Shown here piece after piece: positions 8,256-18,130 of a stretch of DNA of 64,000 bases (position 1 is the stretch's first letter; every line of letters starts with the position of its first letter). The notes under the pieces are model-generated. The model saw only the letters and a list, made by a program, of their open reading frames with translations. It was not told the origin of the DNA and did no database searches. The stretch lies in NCBI RefSeq assembly GCF_017498565.1, contig NZ_CP071794.1:1240001-1304000 (forward strand), in the 5' to 3' direction. The position numbers and the translations under genes are program-made. Source of the DNA: Parasphingorhabdus cellanae (GTDB lineage Bacteria > Pseudomonadota > Alphaproteobacteria > Sphingomonadales > Sphingomonadaceae).

Positions 8256-9743
8256 CTAGTGTCCGACGACGCCCAGGCTTTCAAATGGTCGGTCATTGTC
8301 GCTATATTTCTCAACCAGTGTTGCGCTGGCTTCATTCAGGCCGATTAATTCAACCGTCTTGCCCTCATTTTGCAACCGCTCGACAATTTTGTCGAGCATG
8401 CCGGTTGCCGAGATATCCCAGAAATGCGCATCGTGCACATCGATAACCACGGTATCAATACCGTCCTCGTTAAACTCCATCGCTTCATAAAGCATGTCGA
8501 CGGAGCCGAAGAATATCTGACCACCAAAGACATAGCGGTGCGTTGTGACTTCGACAAAATCCTGAATGGTGACGAGCTGACGCACTTTCCAGGCGAAGAA
8601 TATGCCGGAAAGCAGAACGCCGGTCAGCACACCGATCGACAAGTCATGGGTCGCGACAACCATGACCACTGTTGCAATCATCACGACGTTAGATGGCCAA
8701 GGGTGATGCGTGATTTCGGTAAAGCTTTTCCAGCGAAAGGTGCTGATCGACACAAAGATCATCACTGCGACCAGCGCGGGCATCGGGATTTGCGCGACAA
8801 GCGGCCCGAGACCGACAATCAGAACCAACAGCATAACGCCGGCAACAAAAGTCGAAAGCCGTCGCTGGCCACCCGACTTGATATTGATCACCGACTGACC
8901 GATCATGGCGCAGCCGCCCATGCCGCCGATCCAGCCGGTCACGAAATTGGCGATACCCTGACCATAGGTTTCGCGTTTCTTGTCGCTGCGGGTTTCGGTC
9001 ATGTCATCGACAATCGACGCGGTGAGCAGGGATTCCAGCAGGCCAACGGCTGCCATCGCCAATGAATAGGGCGCAATGATCTGCAATGTTTCCCAAGTGA
9101 TCGGGATTTGCGGAATGTGGATCCACGGCAGGCTGTCGGGCAGCTCGCCCATGTCCCCGACAGTGGAAACGTCGACTTTGAAATAGATGCTGACCGCTGC
9201 CAGGACAATGATAGCTGCCAAGGGTGAAGGCACCCAACCGGTCAGCTTTGGCAAGCCATAGATAATCGCAAGACCCGCCGCGACCATCGCATATGTCTGC
9301 CATGTAAAGGCTTCACCGGTCAATTGCGGGAGCTGCGCCATGAAAATGAGAATGGCCAGCGCGTTGACGAAGCCGGTAATCACCGATCGTGAGACAAAGC
9401 GCATCAGCAAGTCCAACCTTAGCAAAGCCGCTATAGCCTGAAAAATACCCATCAATATCGTCGCAGCGAATAGATATTCGACACCGTGATCGCGGACCAG
9501 CGGTACGACCAACACGGCCACAGCCGCAGTCGCAGCGCTGATCATCCCGGGCCGGCCACCGATCATGGAGATAATCACTGCAATGGAAAAACTGGCATAG
9601 AGACCAACACGCGGATCAACACCGGCGATGATGGCAAAGCCGATGGCCTCGGGGATCAGGGCCAGCGCCACCACCAGACCGGCCAAAAACTCGGTTTTCG
9701 GATTGGATAGCCAGTCGCGCTTAAAATCGCTGTGTATTGCCAT
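8256..9743 (-). CDS. SulP-family anion transporter with STAS domain
   Basis: The 495-residue protein has the SulP transmembrane core ([31 protein letters not shown] at the start, about 11-12 helices to residue 390) and a C-terminal STAS domain at about residues 395-490 ([21 protein letters not shown]). SulP proteins move sulfate, bicarbonate or other anions, usually with Na+ or H+. The N-terminal cytoplasmic part is short, as in BicA/YchM-like bacterial members. The gene stands alone on the minus strand. The substrate is not decided by the sequence. Confidence 0.93.
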   Translation of the reverse strand: MAIHSDFKRDWLSNPKTEFLAGLVVALALIPEAIGFAIIAGVDPRVGLYASFSIAVIISMIGGRPGMISAATAAVAVLVVPLVRDHGVEYLFAATILMGIFQAIAALLRLDLLMRFVSRSVITGFVNALAILIFMAQLPQLTGEAFTWQTYAMVAAGLAIIYGLPKLTGWVPSPLAAIIVLAAVSIYFKVDVSTVGDMGELPDSLPWIHIPQIPITWETLQIIAPYSLAMAAVGLLESLLTASIVDDMTETRSDKKRETYGQGIANFVTGWIGGMGGCAMIGQSVINIKSGGQRRLSTFVAGVMLLVLIVGLGPLVAQIPMPALVAVMIFVSISTFRWKSFTEITHHPWPSNVVMIATVVMVVATHDLSIGVLTGVLLSGIFFAWKVRQLVTIQDFVEVTTHRYVFGGQIFFGSVDMLYEAMEFNEDGIDTVVIDVHDAHFWDISATGMLDKIVERLQNEGKTVELIGLNEASATLVEKYSDNDRPFESLGVVGH

Positions 9744-9866
9744 GATTCGGTCCCCACCGATTGAAATGTCAGATTAAAATGCTGCAACGCAACATCATCA
9801 GGCGCGGCCATGGCCTATTGACCTGCCACCGTCAAGCGAAGCACCATTGTTTACATCCATTTCAGA

Positions 9867-10568
9867 TCAAACAGGCACCCGGAAATCTTCGGTCACTGTA
9901 GCCACCGCAGCAATTTCCTCTTCATGGCTAATCTCGCGATGCGGCTCGGCAAGTGCTTCCTTCTCCCAAAACTGCATGGCGGGGTGGGCAATGATATGGT
10001 CCACCCATGCCCGGCCTTTCGCACCGATATCGAGATCAAATGAACGCACGCGATAGGCAACCGGTGCATAAAATGCATCGACGGCAGTAAATCTGCCGCC
10101 CGCCAACCAAGGCCCGCCAAAGCTGTCCAGACCTTCGGCAAACAGCTCTCTGATCCGGTCGACATTGCGCTGAAGCGGTGTCTCAATTTCATGCAGTTTG
10201 GCGCGAACTCCAACGTTCATAGGGCAGATGTTGCGTAGCGGCGCGAACCCACCATGCATTTCCGCTGCGGTACAACGCGCCCAAGTCCGGGCTTTTTCAT
10301 CCTCTGGCCAGACACCTTCATGCCGCTCGGCGAGATATTCGACAATCGCCAGCGAATCCCAGATCGTGCGATCATCATCCTTCAGACCGTTATGTTGTAA
10401 GCAGGGCACCTGTGCATTGGGCGCAAAGGCCCGAAACCGCTCGTAATTATCTTCTTCAAAATAGATAATGTCATCTTCGAAAGGGATATCCAGCGCCTTC
10501 ATCAATATCCACGGGCGCAGCGACCAGCTCGAATAATTGCGGTTGGCGGTAATCAGCGTGTAACTCAT
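9867..10568 (-). CDS. glutathione S-transferase-like protein
   Basis: The 233 residues begin YTLITANRNYSSWSLRPWILMKALDIPFED, a thioredoxin-fold start in which a serine-rich SSWS replaces the usual cysteine site, followed by VPCLQHNG and WDSLAIVEYLAE, the cis-proline and glutathione gamma-glutamyl binding segments. The C-terminal half is helical. Its ATG overlaps the stop of the upstream epimerase gene by four bases, so it belongs to the operon with the epimerase and acyl-CoA dehydrogenase. The reaction is unknown. Confidence 0.88.
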   Translation of the reverse strand: MSYTLITANRNYSSWSLRPWILMKALDIPFEDDIIYFEEDNYERFRAFAPNAQVPCLQHNGLKDDDRTIWDSLAIVEYLAERHEGVWPEDEKARTWARCTAAEMHGGFAPLRNICPMNVGVRAKLHEIETPLQRNVDRIRELFAEGLDSFGGPWLAGGRFTAVDAFYAPVAYRVRSFDLDIGAKGRAWVDHIIAHPAMQFWEKEALAEPHREISHEEEIAAVATVTEDFRVPV

Positions 10569-11527
10569 GAGGCCTCCTTTGGAGAGATGTAGCTTGGATC
10601 ATGGTGAAAGGGCATTGGGCGATCATCGGCCAGAGCTTCCAATATGCTGGCGAATTCGGTTTTTCCCCGAAATCCCAAAAGTCTCTCCGCTTTTCCCGGA
10701 TCATAAATACGGTCAATATGATCCGGCAACACCCAGCCTTTCTTGTGATACAAATCAGCAGCCTCGGGAAAATAGCGCGCGATAACGGACGGCGCATTTT
10801 CCATCAGTTGCTTGCAATCTTCCCGGGCAAATAGCGTCGGCGCTGATAATATGAACGTCTCGAATCCCAGATCAGCGATGGCATCCAATGCCGCTACATG
10901 TGCCTGGGCGGCGTCCTCAACGGTCAATCGCCGGTTTAAAAATTCATTGGCTTTCAGATTGGGACCGCTTGGCACTTCAAGCGTGTCATCATCCTCCGGG
11001 AAAAATCGGCCGGTGCGCAAGACCGCGACATTGATACCGTGCAACTTGTGATAGAGGCGGCATAAATGCTCCGCCGATATTTTGGTCACGCCATAAATAT
11101 TGCGCGGTTTTAGAGGGCCGAATTCCTCATCCAGCCAAACAGCCTGCTCAGCTCCGCCCGCGCGGCCCGCACGAACCGCCTCGGAAATCATCAGCGAGGT
11201 TGTTGAAGTAAAGACAAACCGGTCATGACCAGCCTGCGCTGCGGCTTCGAGGAGGTTCAACGTTCCCGTCACATTCACATCGACAAAGGCACTGTTCGGA
11301 TAACGGACAATATCCGGCTTATGCAGCGCGCCCGCGTGGATCACCGCTTCAATACCATGGTCACTGAAAGTCTTGTCGATCAAGGGACGGTCCGCCACCG
11401 AACCGTTGACATTGGTATACTCACCCGGCGCAACATCTAGACCAACCACTTTGTGACCGATGGCCTCAAGCCTGGGTGCGAGAAACCTGCCTAACCAACC
11501 CGAAGAGCCGGTGAGCAGCAGCTTCAT
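10565..11527 (-). CDS. NAD-dependent epimerase/dehydratase family protein
   Basis: The 320-residue extended SDR has the nucleotide-binding GSSGWLGRFLAPRLE motif at residues 7-21 and the catalytic YGVTK near residue 145 (NIYGVTKISAEHLCR), with an upstream serine/threonine pair in FTSTTSLM. It is probably NAD(P)-linked and acts on a nucleotide sugar or a similar hydroxyl substrate. The start shares one base with the dehydrogenase stop (TGATG), and its own stop overlaps the GST start, giving a three-gene operon. Confidence 0.88.
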   Translation of the reverse strand: MKLLLTGSSGWLGRFLAPRLEAIGHKVVGLDVAPGEYTNVNGSVADRPLIDKTFSDHGIEAVIHAGALHKPDIVRYPNSAFVDVNVTGTLNLLEAAAQAGHDRFVFTSTTSLMISEAVRAGRAGGAEQAVWLDEEFGPLKPRNIYGVTKISAEHLCRLYHKLHGINVAVLRTGRFFPEDDDTLEVPSGPNLKANEFLNRRLTVEDAAQAHVAALDAIADLGFETFILSAPTLFAREDCKQLMENAPSVIARYFPEAADLYHKKGWVLPDHIDRIYDPGKAERLLGFRGKTEFASILEALADDRPMPFHHDPSYISPKEAS

Positions 11528-12690
11528 CAGGCGCCACCAATCAATTCACGGCCGATCAGCATCCGGCGAATTTCATTGGTTCCTGCCCCAATGTCGAGCA
11601 ATTTGGAATCGCGCCAGTAACGCTCCACCGGCCAATCGGTCGTGTAGCCGGCCCCGCCCAGTGCCTGCACCGATTCTTCAGCCACCCGAACACTGCTCTC
11701 TGACGCATACATGACAGCGCCGGCGGCATCGAAACGCGTTGTCTGACCGGCGTCACACGCCTTGTTCACCGCATAAACATAGGCCCGCGCGCTATTGAGC
11801 CGCACATACATATCGGCAATCTTGCCTTGCATCAGCTGGAACGTCCCAATTGGTTTGCCAAACTGTTTACGCTCACGAACGTAGGGGATGACGGTATCGA
11901 GGCACGCCTGCATTAGTCCCAAGGGGATCGCCGCCAGAACCGCGCGTTCATAGTCGAGGCCAGACATCAGCACGCCAACGCCGCCATTAATTGGCCCCAT
12001 GACATTTTCCTCTGGAACTTCGCAATCGTCAAACACCAGTTCAGCTGTTGGGCTGCCTTTCATCCCGACCTTTTCGATTTTCTGACCGATGGAAAAACCT
12101 TTCATACCCTTTTCAATCAGGAACGCGGTGATACCGCCGGAGCCTGCATCAGGCCGTGTTTTGCCATAGACCACCAAAGTATCGGCGTCGGTTGAGTTGG
12201 TGATCCAGAATTTGGTGCCGTTCAATATATAGCCGCCCTGCACCGCTTCGGCTTTGAGTTTCATGCTCACGACGTCCGATCCTGCACCGGCTTCCGACAT
12301 GGCCAGTGAGCCGACATGTTCGCCGGAAATCAGTTTTGGCAGATATTTTGCTTTTTGCTCCGGCGTGGCCCAGCGGCGGATCTGGTTGACGCACAGATTA
12401 CTATGCGCGCCGTAAGAAAGCCCCAGTGCCGCACTGCCGCGGCTGACTTCTTCAACCGCTATCGCATGTTCCAGATAGCCTAGACCTAACCCGCCATCGT
12501 CTTCCTCAACCGTTACGCCGTGCAGACCAAGCTCGCCCATCTGCTCCCAAAGCTCGCGCGGGAACCAGTCCTCGCGATCCATTTTCTGGGCCAGCGGCAT
12601 GATCTTTTCATCAGCAAAACGCCGCGTGGTATCGCGAATCTGATCCGCCATTTCACCAAGTTGGAAATCAAAATCAGGGGTAGCAATCAT
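11527..12690 (-). CDS. ivd: isovaleryl-CoA dehydrogenase
   Basis: This 387-residue acyl-CoA dehydrogenase has the flavin motif LAMSEAGAGSDV, WITNSTDAD, and the C-terminal DIGAGTNEIRRMLIGREL. The catalytic glutamate is in SGLDYERAVLA (Glu248), and the position used as the base in short-chain enzymes is Gly in IGAGTNE. Moving the base to the G helix is the known signature of isovaleryl-CoA dehydrogenase, which oxidises the leucine breakdown product to 3-methylcrotonyl-CoA. The usual methylcrotonyl-CoA carboxylase genes are not next to it. An epimerase and a GST gene follow in overlap. Confidence 0.88.
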   Translation of the reverse strand: MIATPDFDFQLGEMADQIRDTTRRFADEKIMPLAQKMDREDWFPRELWEQMGELGLHGVTVEEDDGGLGLGYLEHAIAVEEVSRGSAALGLSYGAHSNLCVNQIRRWATPEQKAKYLPKLISGEHVGSLAMSEAGAGSDVVSMKLKAEAVQGGYILNGTKFWITNSTDADTLVVYGKTRPDAGSGGITAFLIEKGMKGFSIGQKIEKVGMKGSPTAELVFDDCEVPEENVMGPINGGVGVLMSGLDYERAVLAAIPLGLMQACLDTVIPYVRERKQFGKPIGTFQLMQGKIADMYVRLNSARAYVYAVNKACDAGQTTRFDAAGAVMYASESSVRVAEESVQALGGAGYTTDWPVERYWRDSKLLDIGAGTNEIRRMLIGRELIGGA

Positions 12691-12755
12691 GCGGATATAT
12701 CCTTTGTCCTTTGTTGTACCGCGTTTAACAGATGATGCGTAGTTTTCCAGCGCCT

Positions 12756-12842
12756 TGTGCCCCTGCGAAGGCAGGGGTCTATCTCCCGGTCGGGCAGTTT
12801 TTTTACTATCACGAGATGGACTCCTGCCTTCGCAGGAGCACA
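12756..12842. repeat. dispersed palindromic repeat, inverted pair
   Basis: Two copies of a 30-base unit of the form TGTGCnCCTGCGAAGGCAGG face each other: the left copy starts at 12756, the right copy ends at 12842, and a spacer of about 27 bases separates them. Each copy contains its own short hairpin (CCCCTGC-GAAG-GCAGGGG and CTCCTGC-CTTC-GCAGGAG), and the whole forms a long imperfect stem. A third copy lies at 26951-26981. This is a REP-like dispersed element. It sits in the ivd-pyrD divergent spacer and keeps reading frames open, which can create false N-terminal extensions. Confidence 0.85.
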
Positions 12843-12879
12843 GTTGCGCTTGGTTTCAGCCGATGCCATAGGCGCGATC

Positions 12880-13917
12880 ATGTTATACGATCTTGCTCGC
12901 CCATTTATTTTCGCACTCGAAGCGGAGAAAGCCCACGGCCTTACCATTGCCGGATTAAAGGCGCTACCTATGGGACCGGCACCCAAATCCGACCCTGTGT
13001 TGAACACCACCGTCGCTGGCCTGGAATTTGCTAATCCCATCGGCATGGCACCCGGTTTCGACAAAAATGGCGAAGTGCCCGATGCCCTGATCCGCATGGG
13101 CTTTGGCTATGCCGAAGTGGGCACGCTGACACCACGCGCGCAGCCGGGCAATCCCAAACCGCGCATATTCCGGTTGCCGGAGGATAAGGCAGTCATAAAC
13201 CGGTTAGGATTTAACAATGAAGGGCAGGAAAAGGCAGCACCACGCTTGAAACGGATGCGCGTCCGGATGGGCAAAGGTGTGCTCGGTATCAATATTGGCG
13301 CTAACAAAGACAGCGACGATCGCATTGCCGATTATGTCATTGGCGTCGAGAATATGGCACCATTGGCCGACTATCTGACGGTCAATATTTCCTCGCCCAA
13401 CACGCCCGGTCTGCGCGCGTTGCAGGACAAGGGTGCACTGGAAGAATTGCTCGCCGCTGTCATGCAGGCGCGTGCTAGTCACAAAGTGCCAGTGTTCCTC
13501 AAAGTCGCTCCCGATCTGGCACCGGCCGATATTGATGACATTGTCGATGTCACAATGAAACAGAAGATTGATGCGCTTATCGTCTCAAATACTACGATCA
13601 CGCGCCCCAATCTGCAATCAGCCAATAAAGATGAAACCGGTGGTCTGTCTGGCGCACCCCTAAAGGATCTGGCGCTGCAACGGCTTAAGGATTTTCGTAA
13701 AGCCAGTGGCGGCAAGATTCCACTGATCGGCGTAGGTGGCATCGCCCATGCCAACGATGCCTATGAACGCATTCGTGCCGGCGCTTCACTGATTCAGCTT
13801 TATACAGCAATGATATATGAAGGTCCGACCATGGCCCGCGCGATCAGCTGTGGGCTAGCCAAACGGTTAAAACGCGACGGATTTGCATCGGTTTCAGATG
13901 CCGTCGGGGCCAGATAA
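12880..13917 (+). CDS. pyrD: dihydroorotate dehydrogenase (quinone), class 2
   Basis: PyrD is the membrane-associated FMN enzyme of pyrimidine synthesis, passing electrons to quinone. The 345-residue product begins MLYDLARPFIFALEAEKAHG, the amphipathic membrane helix typical of class 2, and contains AVINRLGFNN, the active-site serine loop VNISSPNTPGLR, and GGIAHANDAYERIRAGASLIQLY for FMN phosphate binding. The reading frame stays open up to 12757, but that part only translates the palindromic repeat, so ATG 12880 is chosen. Confidence 0.96.
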   Translation: MLYDLARPFIFALEAEKAHGLTIAGLKALPMGPAPKSDPVLNTTVAGLEFANPIGMAPGFDKNGEVPDALIRMGFGYAEVGTLTPRAQPGNPKPRIFRLPEDKAVINRLGFNNEGQEKAAPRLKRMRVRMGKGVLGINIGANKDSDDRIADYVIGVENMAPLADYLTVNISSPNTPGLRALQDKGALEELLAAVMQARASHKVPVFLKVAPDLAPADIDDIVDVTMKQKIDALIVSNTTITRPNLQSANKDETGGLSGAPLKDLALQRLKDFRKASGGKIPLIGVGGIAHANDAYERIRAGASLIQLYTAMIYEGPTMARAISCGLAKRLKRDGFASVSDAVGAR

Positions 13918-13972
13918 TATCTGGCGACAAATGATTTGCCAAACGGACAACCCATCCATAAAACTTGGCGCC

Positions 13973-15679
13973 ATGAAAAAACTCCTGACTTTGCTCGCTT
14001 TTTTCCTCATCACTCCACTCGCCGTTCCGGCCAGTGCGCAAAATGCTGGCACCGCTGCATCGGCGCATCCCGAAGCCACGAAAGCTGGATTTGAAATGCT
14101 GCAGGCCGGCGGCTCCGCGACAGATGCAGCCATGGCTATGATGCTCGCGCTGACCGTTGTTGAACCGCAATCGAGCGGCATTGGCGGTGGCGGGTTTCTG
14201 CTACACCATGACGGCAAAAGTGGCTGGATGGAAACGATTGACGGACGCGAAATGGCACCTTCAGCGGCCGCTTCGGATCGCTTTCTCGGCGAAGATGGTA
14301 AACCTCTTGGCTGGCGCGACGCCGCGCCAGGTGGAAAGTCAGTAGGCGTCCCCGGCAATATGCGGCTGATGGAAATGGCGCATAGAAAATGGGGTAAACT
14401 GCCCTGGGAAAAACTGTTCGAGCCTGCGATCAAGCTCGCCGAGGAAGGCTATGCCGTCAGTCCGCCGCAATATGACTGGATGAAACGGCTCGAAAAACTC
14501 TGGATCAAATTTCCGGATATGCAGAAGCTTTATTGGCGCGATGGCGTCCCCGCGCCGCGCGGTACAATCATCAAAAACCCTGAACTCGGCCAATTGCTTC
14601 GCGAATTGCAAACCGGAGGCGCCGAATCTTTTTACACAGGCAAAACTGCCGCCGCCATTATGGGAGCAGTCGGCGATGCACCGCAGAACCCATCGGTTTT
14701 GACCGAGCAGGATTTTGCCAATTATAGCGCGATATTACGCCATCCGGTTTGCTCTACCTACCGCGAATATCGGATTTGCGGTATGGGGCCGCCCTCTTCG
14801 GGGGCAACCACCGTTCTTCAGATTCTGGGTTCTATCGAACGCTTTGATATGGGCGCGCTCTATGAAAAAGAACCGGCCCGCGCTTGGCATGTGATCGGCG
14901 AAGCTATGCGATTGGCCTATGCAGATCGTGAGAAATATCTGGCCGATCAGGATTTTGTGTCCGTGCCGGTAGCTGGCCTGATCGACAAAGGCTATCTTAG
15001 TAAACGCTCTCAAATGATTGCGCTGCAGCGCGCGCGACCGGAATTCCCGGGGATTGAGACTTATCCCGCTGGCAACCCTCCGGGCGCTATGCCGCGCACC
15101 GCCGCCATTTCCTCCGAAGTGGCGGGCACGACCCATTTCACCGCCGTCGATGGTGAAGGCAATATAGCCAATATGACTTCCACGGTTGAAGGGCCATTTG
15201 GCAGCCAGCTGCTCGCTCGCGGTATGGTGCTTAACAACGAACTGACCGATTTCACCTTCGCGCCGGAAAAAGATGGTGCTCCCGTTGCCAATCGGGTTCA
15301 ACCCGGCAAGCGTCCTCTTTCTTCGATGTCCCCAACGATTGTATATGATGCGACTGGCAAACCGATTCTTGCTCTCGGCTCAGCAGGCGGCAAACGAATC
15401 ATCATGCATGTGACTAAGACGTTGATCGGAGTGCTAGACTATGGGTTGCCGCTGCAAGAAGCCATGGCGATGCCCAATATCTATTTTGGCGGATCGGGAC
15501 TGCTGATTGAAAATGATAGCGATCTAATTGCTTTGCAAGATGACTTGGCTCGGCTTGGTCATACGGTCGTATCGACTAACTTGCCGTCAAAACTTGCTGG
15601 TGCCCAAAAGACCGACAAGGGCTGGGTCGGTGCCGTTGACCCCCGCAGCACCGGCGAGGCGGTTAGCGAACTGCCTTAA
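13973..15679 (+). CDS. ggt: gamma-glutamyltransferase, exported
   Basis: The 568-residue precursor has a signal peptide (KKLLTLLAFFLITPLAVPASAQ, cut near residue 22), a large-subunit domain with SSGIGGGGFLLHHD, and the autoprocessing site at Thr386 in GTTHFTAVD, which becomes the N-terminal nucleophile of the small subunit. A GSAGGKRI region follows for the oxyanion hole. Periplasmic GGT splits glutathione and gamma-glutamyl compounds, in line with several glutathione-related genes in the window. An open stretch of 30 codons upstream has no good start, so 13973 is preferred. Confidence 0.95.
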   Translation: MKKLLTLLAFFLITPLAVPASAQNAGTAASAHPEATKAGFEMLQAGGSATDAAMAMMLALTVVEPQSSGIGGGGFLLHHDGKSGWMETIDGREMAPSAAASDRFLGEDGKPLGWRDAAPGGKSVGVPGNMRLMEMAHRKWGKLPWEKLFEPAIKLAEEGYAVSPPQYDWMKRLEKLWIKFPDMQKLYWRDGVPAPRGTIIKNPELGQLLRELQTGGAESFYTGKTAAAIMGAVGDAPQNPSVLTEQDFANYSAILRHPVCSTYREYRICGMGPPSSGATTVLQILGSIERFDMGALYEKEPARAWHVIGEAMRLAYADREKYLADQDFVSVPVAGLIDKGYLSKRSQMIALQRARPEFPGIETYPAGNPPGAMPRTAAISSEVAGTTHFTAVDGEGNIANMTSTVEGPFGSQLLARGMVLNNELTDFTFAPEKDGAPVANRVQPGKRPLSSMSPTIVYDATGKPILALGSAGGKRIIMHVTKTLIGVLDYGLPLQEAMAMPNIYFGGSGLLIENDSDLIALQDDLARLGHTVVSTNLPSKLAGAQKTDKGWVGAVDPRSTGEAVSELP

Positions 15680-15798
15680 ACCTTACATTTCAGATACGAT
15701 GGCTGGAAACCATTGCCCGAAACTTTTATCCGCGCTAGCTTGCGACCACAATAGGGGTCGGCCGTTCACAGGTTTGGCCGCGTGAGAGGGTAAGTAGA

Positions 15799-17619
15799 GT
15801 GTCGGCAAAAAAAACGAGTAACCGTTATTTGGAATTTGACGGCTTTTCTAACTTGGTTTCCATGTTCTTCCAACGGGCTAGCGAAGGCGGTGACAAACCT
15901 TTTTTGAGCACAAAGATTGACGGTGAATGGCGTGCCACCAGCTGGAACGAAGCAGCTCGGCAAGTAGCGGCTTTGGCCAAATCTTTCAAGAAAATCGGTC
16001 TCAAGCCCGGCGATCGTATCATGCTGGTCTCGGACAATTGTCCACAATGGTGTATCGCCGATCTAGCGATTATGGCAGCAAAATGTATTACTGTTCCGAC
16101 ATACACTACCAATACGCCCAACGATCATCAGCATATCCTTGATAATAGCGGTGCAAAAGCAGTTATCGTATCAAACCAGAAACTGGCCCAGAACCTAATT
16201 CCAGCTGTTATGCAATCATCAGATGCAGAGATTGTCATTGGCATGTCAGACCTCCGGATTGGCCAATCGGGTGATTTTGATATCTATCAATGGGATGGTC
16301 TGGTTCAGGGAACCGACCAAGATGTGTCAGACATCAGGGCCGAGGCGGCAGACATCGAACGCGATGAAGTCGCCTGTATCATCTATACCAGCGGGACGGG
16401 CGGCAAGCCGCGCGGGGTGATGCAGCCACACGGTGCGATCCTGCACAACGTCAAAGGCCCTGCTGAAGTAATAGAAAATGATTTTGGATGGGATGACGAG
16501 GTTTTTCTGTCCTTCTTGCCGCTTAGTCATGCCTACGAACATAGCGCCGGACAGTTTTTCCCGATCGGTTTAGGCGCTGAAATCTATTATTCAGAAGGCC
16601 TCGAAAAGCTTGCTTCCAATATTGAAGAAGTCCGGCCCACGATCATGGTCGTGGTCCCGCGCTTGTTTGAAGTGCTGCGAACGCGACTAATCAAGACAGT
16701 CGAGAAACAAGGCAAAATGCCGAACTATCTGCTCGGCAAGGCTTTAGCGATGGGCGAACGTGAAGCAGGCGGCAAAAAGCGCAAACGTGACAAGCTGATG
16801 GATGTCTTTTTGAATAAGACGCTCCGGCCAAAGGTACAGAAACGTTTTGGTGGCCGAATCAAAGCCATGGTGTCCGGCGGCGCTCCGCTCAACCCCGATA
16901 TCGGAGTATTTTTCCAGTCTCTCGGACTGACATTGCTACAGGGCTACGGTCAGACAGAATCCGGCCCAATTATCTCTTGCAACAGACCAAGCACCGGCCT
17001 GAAAATGGATACAGTTGGTCCGCCAATGATCGACACCGAGGTCAAGATTGCGGATGATGGAGAAATATTGGTTCGCGGCGAGTTGGTGATGAAAGGTTAC
17101 TGGCGCAATCAGGCGGAAACCGACCGTGTTATAATTGATGGCTGGCTCCACACAGGTGACATCGGCCTGATCGACGAGGCTGGTCGCGTGGCTATTACCG
17201 ACCGCAAGAAAGACCTGATCGTGAATGACAAAGGCGAAAATGTAGCGCCCCAGAAACTTGAAGGTATGTTGACCCTGCAACCTGAAATCCTTCAGGCGAT
17301 GATTGTTGGAGACAAACGCCCTTATATGGTGGGGCTGATAGTTCCAGACCCTGAATGGGCACTGGAATGGTCTCGCGAGGAGGGCATGGCCTATGACTTC
17401 CTTAAACTGCAGGCCAATCCAGCCTTCAAATCAGCGGTTAGCAAAGCCATGGACCGGGTAAACAAAAATCTCTCAGTAACGGAAAAGGTCCGCCGGTTTG
17501 AATTTGCCGACGAACCTTTTGCGATTGAAAATGAAGAACTTACGCCGAGCATGAAAATCCGGCGTCATGTTATTCGCGAGCGTTACATGGAAAGACTGAG
17601 CGCGCTTTACAAAAAATAA
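15799..17619 (+). CDS. long-chain fatty acid-CoA ligase (AMP-forming)
   Basis: The 606-residue adenylate-forming enzyme shows the P-loop IIYTSGTGGKPRGVMQPHG (a glycine replaces the second threonine of the usual TSGTTG), LPLSHAYEHSAG, GYGQTESGPI, and the hinge GDIGLIDEAGRVAITDRKKDLI with the later catalytic region KLEGMLTLQPEI. The branch resembles bacterial very-long/long-chain acyl-CoA synthetases. The start is GTG at 15799. It stands between ggt and a convergent DUF6491 gene, and the fatty acid preference is unknown. Confidence 0.92.
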   Translation: MSAKKTSNRYLEFDGFSNLVSMFFQRASEGGDKPFLSTKIDGEWRATSWNEAARQVAALAKSFKKIGLKPGDRIMLVSDNCPQWCIADLAIMAAKCITVPTYTTNTPNDHQHILDNSGAKAVIVSNQKLAQNLIPAVMQSSDAEIVIGMSDLRIGQSGDFDIYQWDGLVQGTDQDVSDIRAEAADIERDEVACIIYTSGTGGKPRGVMQPHGAILHNVKGPAEVIENDFGWDDEVFLSFLPLSHAYEHSAGQFFPIGLGAEIYYSEGLEKLASNIEEVRPTIMVVVPRLFEVLRTRLIKTVEKQGKMPNYLLGKALAMGEREAGGKKRKRDKLMDVFLNKTLRPKVQKRFGGRIKAMVSGGAPLNPDIGVFFQSLGLTLLQGYGQTESGPIISCNRPSTGLKMDTVGPPMIDTEVKIADDGEILVRGELVMKGYWRNQAETDRVIIDGWLHTGDIGLIDEAGRVAITDRKKDLIVNDKGENVAPQKLEGMLTLQPEILQAMIVGDKRPYMVGLIVPDPEWALEWSREEGMAYDFLKLQANPAFKSAVSKAMDRVNKNLSVTEKVRRFEFADEPFAIENEELTPSMKIRRHVIRERYMERLSALYKK

Positions 17620-17641
17620 ACGTGCCAGCAGTGCGATCCAA

Positions 17642-18058
17642 TCAGCCTTCGGTTTCAGTGTAAGGCACAAACGAACTGAAAGAACAGCTGTCGATAAAAG
17701 CACCAGTGGGCAAATCTTTGACCTGAGCAATCTCTCCACGACATAACTGTGCTGATGGCCTAACCGTCACTAATGCATGGCGATCGACGTCCCGACATCC
17801 GCCATAGGGTTCGTTTACGTAAATGGTCTTTGCCCTGCTGCTGCGGCTGTAGACAAGATACTTGTCACCAACGGCAGTCATATTGCCTTGATCAATTCGA
17901 TTAATACAGCTGACTGGTTTTCCCGCGGTACGGCCTGAAACAAGCTTTTCAAACTTGGCCTGATCTTTCTCGCTGAGCTTTACCTCAGCAGTGCCGCTAT
18001 TCGCTGCGGGTGCAGCAAGCATTAGTGCGAGTGGTATTGCAAAAATAATTTTGCGCAT
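17642..18058 (-). CDS. DUF6491-family exported protein
   Basis: The 138-residue product has a signal peptide (RKIIFAIPLALMLAAPAANS) and a small conserved domain with four cysteines: SCINRID, GGCRDVD, QLCRGEI and DSCSFSSFVPY. The pattern LCRGEI..VKDLPTG..DSCSFSSFVPY fits DUF6491 proteins, which are exported and of unknown function. The even number of cysteines suggests two disulfides in the periplasm. An upstream in-frame start at 18103 would add 15 polar residues before the signal peptide and is less likely. Confidence 0.82.
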   Translation of the reverse strand: MRKIIFAIPLALMLAAPAANSGTAEVKLSEKDQAKFEKLVSGRTAGKPVSCINRIDQGNMTAVGDKYLVYSRSSRAKTIYVNEPYGGCRDVDRHALVTVRPSAQLCRGEIAQVKDLPTGAFIDSCSFSSFVPYTETEG

Positions 18059-18130
18059 GACGATTCTCCTTCGATGTCCCCCATCGATGCGACAGTATAT
18101 CATAGGTAAGAGAAAATCCGAAATCGGCGC

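Noticed and set aside
12687..13097. 136-codon minus-strand frame over the ivd-pyrD spacer
   Set aside because: It translates the palindromic repeat (APAKAGV-like peptides) and the reverse of pyrD; not a gene.
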